Origin: an uncultured Oscillochloris sp. | GTDB taxonomy: Bacteria > Chloroflexota > Chloroflexia > Chloroflexales > Chloroflexaceae | Assembly: GCA_903877345.1 (NCBI GenBank) | Contig: CAIRDL010000233.1 | Location: forward strand, 1-6,421 | Length of the DNA: 6,421 nt | Direction of reading: 5' to 3' | Part shown: positions 5,111 through 6,421 of the stretch, piece by piece | Numbering within the stretch: position 1 is the first letter of the stretch | Layout of the letters: every line of letters starts with the position of its first letter | The notes under the pieces: model-generated | Seen by the model: only the letters and a program-made list of their open reading frames with translations | Database searches by the model: none | Told to the model about the DNA's origin: nothing | Position numbers and translations under genes: made by a program

Positions 5111-6343
5111 ATGACGCGTGTCATTATCTACTCGGGCAAAGGTGGCACCGGCAAGACCACGCTTTCGGCGGCGACAGCGACCCTGTTGGCCCGCACTGGT
5201 CGTCGCACCTTGGTGCTCTCAAGCGACCCGGCCCACTCGCTGGCTGACGCCATTGGGCTACCCATCAGCCGTGATCGGCCAACGAATTTGGCCCCGGGGC
5301 TGTATGGCCTTGAGGTGGACACCATCCACGAGTGGCGCCATAACTTGGGCGGCTTCCAACAGTTTGTCGCTTCCACTTATTCCAATCGGGGGATGGATCG
5401 CTCGACCGCCGCCGAGTTAGCCAATCAGCCGGGTCTCGATGAGATTCTGGCCCTTCAGCGGGTCATGGATGAGGCCCAAAGCGGGCGGTGGGATGCGATT
5501 GTCCTTGACACCGCCCCGACGGGCAACACGCTCCGTTTGCTCGCCTATCCCGAAATGATTATCGGCGGCGATGCTGGCAAAAAGTTCTTCCGCGTCTACC
5601 GTGGCTTGGCGAATATCGCCCGGCCCTTTAAGCGTGATCTGCCCAATGACCGCTTCTTCGATGAGGTTGGCACGCTGCTTGAGCGGATGGATCAGTTGGC
5701 GAATTTCTTGCTCAGCCCGGAGATCTCGCTGCGGTTGGTGCTCAATCCCGAGAAACTGCCGCTGCTCGAAACTCGCCGCGCTTACACCTTCCTCAACCTC
5801 TACGGTATGATGGTTGATGCGGTCTTGGTTAATAAGATTTTGCCCCGGCGCTCGGATCTGGGGCCGTATTTTGATTACTGGGTTAGCCTACAGCGCGGCT
5901 ACCTCCAGGAGATTGATAACAGTTTCGCGCCGACCCCGATCTTCCGTACCGTGCTTCAAGAGGGTGAACCCATCGGGATTCCCGCCCTGGAGGCCATTGG
6001 GCGAGCTACGTTCGGCGAGGTTGACGCGGGGGCGCTGCTCTTCGATGAGCGCCCCATTTGGCTCGAGCAGTGGAACGAAGAGGGCGAGCCAGGTCAATAC
6101 GAACTCTGTATGAAATTACCCTTCATCGAAGAGGGCGAGACGGTGCAACTCTTGCGTAATGGCCCCGATTTAGGCATCAACGTAGGTCATTTGCAACGCA
6201 CCATTGCCCTACCTCGGATTCTCTATGACTGTGGGATGGGGAAGCATCGCTATGAGGGCGGTGTGCTACGCTTGGAGTTCCGGGAGGGCGCGGACGTAAC
6301 CCCCGCCGATGAGCCGGACGAGCTACGGGTTGAAGCCGCCTGA
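5111..6343 (+). CDS. Second ArsA/Get3-family ATPase with HSP20-like C-terminal domain
   Basis: This 410-residue paralogue of the first ATPase has GKGGTGKTT at 9-17, DPAHS at 39-43, DTAPTG at 133-138, and NKILP at 241-245. The motif spacing is nearly the same, and both share R-A-Y-T-F-L/R-A-F-T-Y-L and DN/EH-S-F-A-P segments. The HSP20-like beta domain is at about 329-390 (QYELCMKLPF to LRLEF), followed by an acidic tail of about 20 residues not found in the first copy. Its cysteines occur only in the C-terminal domain, so neither ArsA metal ligands nor a Get3 zinc motif is present. The helical insert after switch II differs most from the first copy and is less methionine-rich, hinting at different clients or a heterodimer. 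It sits 69 nt after the 486-aa gene, probably in the same transcript. The start has no ribosome binding site, but the sequence begins, as the family does, with the strand into the P-loop. Confidence 0.93.
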   Translation: MTRVIIYSGKGGTGKTTLSAATATLLARTGRRTLVLSSDPAHSLADAIGLPISRDRPTNLAPGLYGLEVDTIHEWRHNLGGFQQFVASTYSNRGMDRSTAAELANQPGLDEILALQRVMDEAQSGRWDAIVLDTAPTGNTLRLLAYPEMIIGGDAGKKFFRVYRGLANIARPFKRDLPNDRFFDEVGTLLERMDQLANFLLSPEISLRLVLNPEKLPLLETRRAYTFLNLYGMMVDAVLVNKILPRRSDLGPYFDYWVSLQRGYLQEIDNSFAPTPIFRTVLQEGEPIGIPALEAIGRATFGEVDAGALLFDERPIWLEQWNEEGEPGQYELCMKLPFIEEGETVQLLRNGPDLGINVGHLQRTIALPRILYDCGMGKHRYEGGVLRLEFREGADVTPADEPDELRVEAA

Positions 6344-6375
6344 ACGGACGCGTCATCAGGCTTGACGAACGACGG

Positions 6376-6381
6376 TATACT
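6376..6381 (+). promoter_or_regulatory. Possible -10 box for a leaderless transcript
   Basis: TATACT lies eight bases before the ATG at 6390, so a transcript starting at the usual distance would begin at or next to the start codon. No good -35 is found 17 bases upstream (TCATCA), and the TTGACG at 6362-6367 is far too close. There is no Shine-Dalgarno sequence before this ATG, which fits a leaderless message. Evidence is weak. Confidence 0.3.
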
Positions 6382-6389
6382 GACTGACC

Positions 6390-6421
6390 ATGCAAATTCT
6401 GATCTTCTCGGGTTATAACCA
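6390..6421 (+). CDS. Start of the next gene, cut by the window end
   Basis: An open frame begins MQILIFSGYN and runs off the window, 46 bases after the second ATPase. The first residues look like the opening beta strand of a Rossmann-like or ATP-grasp-type fold, but ten codons cannot identify it. It is not a third ArsA copy, because the P-loop residues KGG do not follow SG. Confidence 0.45.
   Translation, partial: MQILIFSGYN

Noticed and set aside
244..6343. Arsenic resistance operon, suggested by the ArsA-family ATPases
   Set aside because: No arsB, arsC, arsD or arsR is present, the ATPases are single-domain and lack the arsenite-binding cysteines, and the neighbours are csmA and PH-like proteins.

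Overview
The window most likely comes from a chlorosome-bearing filamentous anoxygenic phototroph of the Chloroflexales (the Chloroflexus / Oscillochloris / Chloroploca group). The key evidence is an 82-residue ORF (1832-2080) that I recognise as CsmA, the bacteriochlorophyll a-binding chlorosome baseplate protein. Its N-terminal half closely matches what I remember of the Chloroflexus aurantiacus protein. It has the GHWQW motif, with the ligand histidine at mature position 25, and NRNAYPG at the end of the mature part. The moderately high GC content fits. I cannot fix the genus.

All genes lie on the + strand. In order: (1) a strong extended -10 sigma-70-type promoter at 66-94 and a leader of about 140 nt; (2) an ArsA/Get3-family ATPase (244-1443); (3) about 390 nt without a gene, rich in hairpins and holding a possible pseudoknot, ending in a 20-bp near-palindrome just before csmA; (4) csmA (1832-2080), followed by a long perfectly paired hairpin; (5) a 394-aa protein (2147-3331); (6) a second structured gap of about 250 nt; (7) a 486-aa paralogue of protein 5 (3581-5041); (8) a 69-nt gap almost filled by one hairpin; (9) a second ArsA/Get3-family ATPase (5111-6343); (10) a -10-like box and the first ten codons of another gene, cut by the window end (6390 onward).

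The two ATPases have all the nucleotide-binding motifs of the family and an HSP20-like C-terminal domain. They lack the arsenite-binding cysteines of ArsA and the CxxC zinc motif of Get3, and no other ars gene is present. The two middle proteins share an ungapped N-terminal half-domain that looks like a bacterial PH-like (YokE/GRAM-type) fold. They also share a basic helical segment and end in disordered tails that repeat a short basic motif (EIPLRRR-like).

My working model is inference: the locus is a chlorosome envelope/biogenesis module in which a pair of Get3-like ATPases handle or deliver CsmA and/or the PH-like proteins to the chlorosome envelope monolayer. Structured RNA between the genes would set the very different protein amounts needed. 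The gene identities are well supported for csmA and the ATPases. The role of the two middle proteins and the RNA structures is not established.
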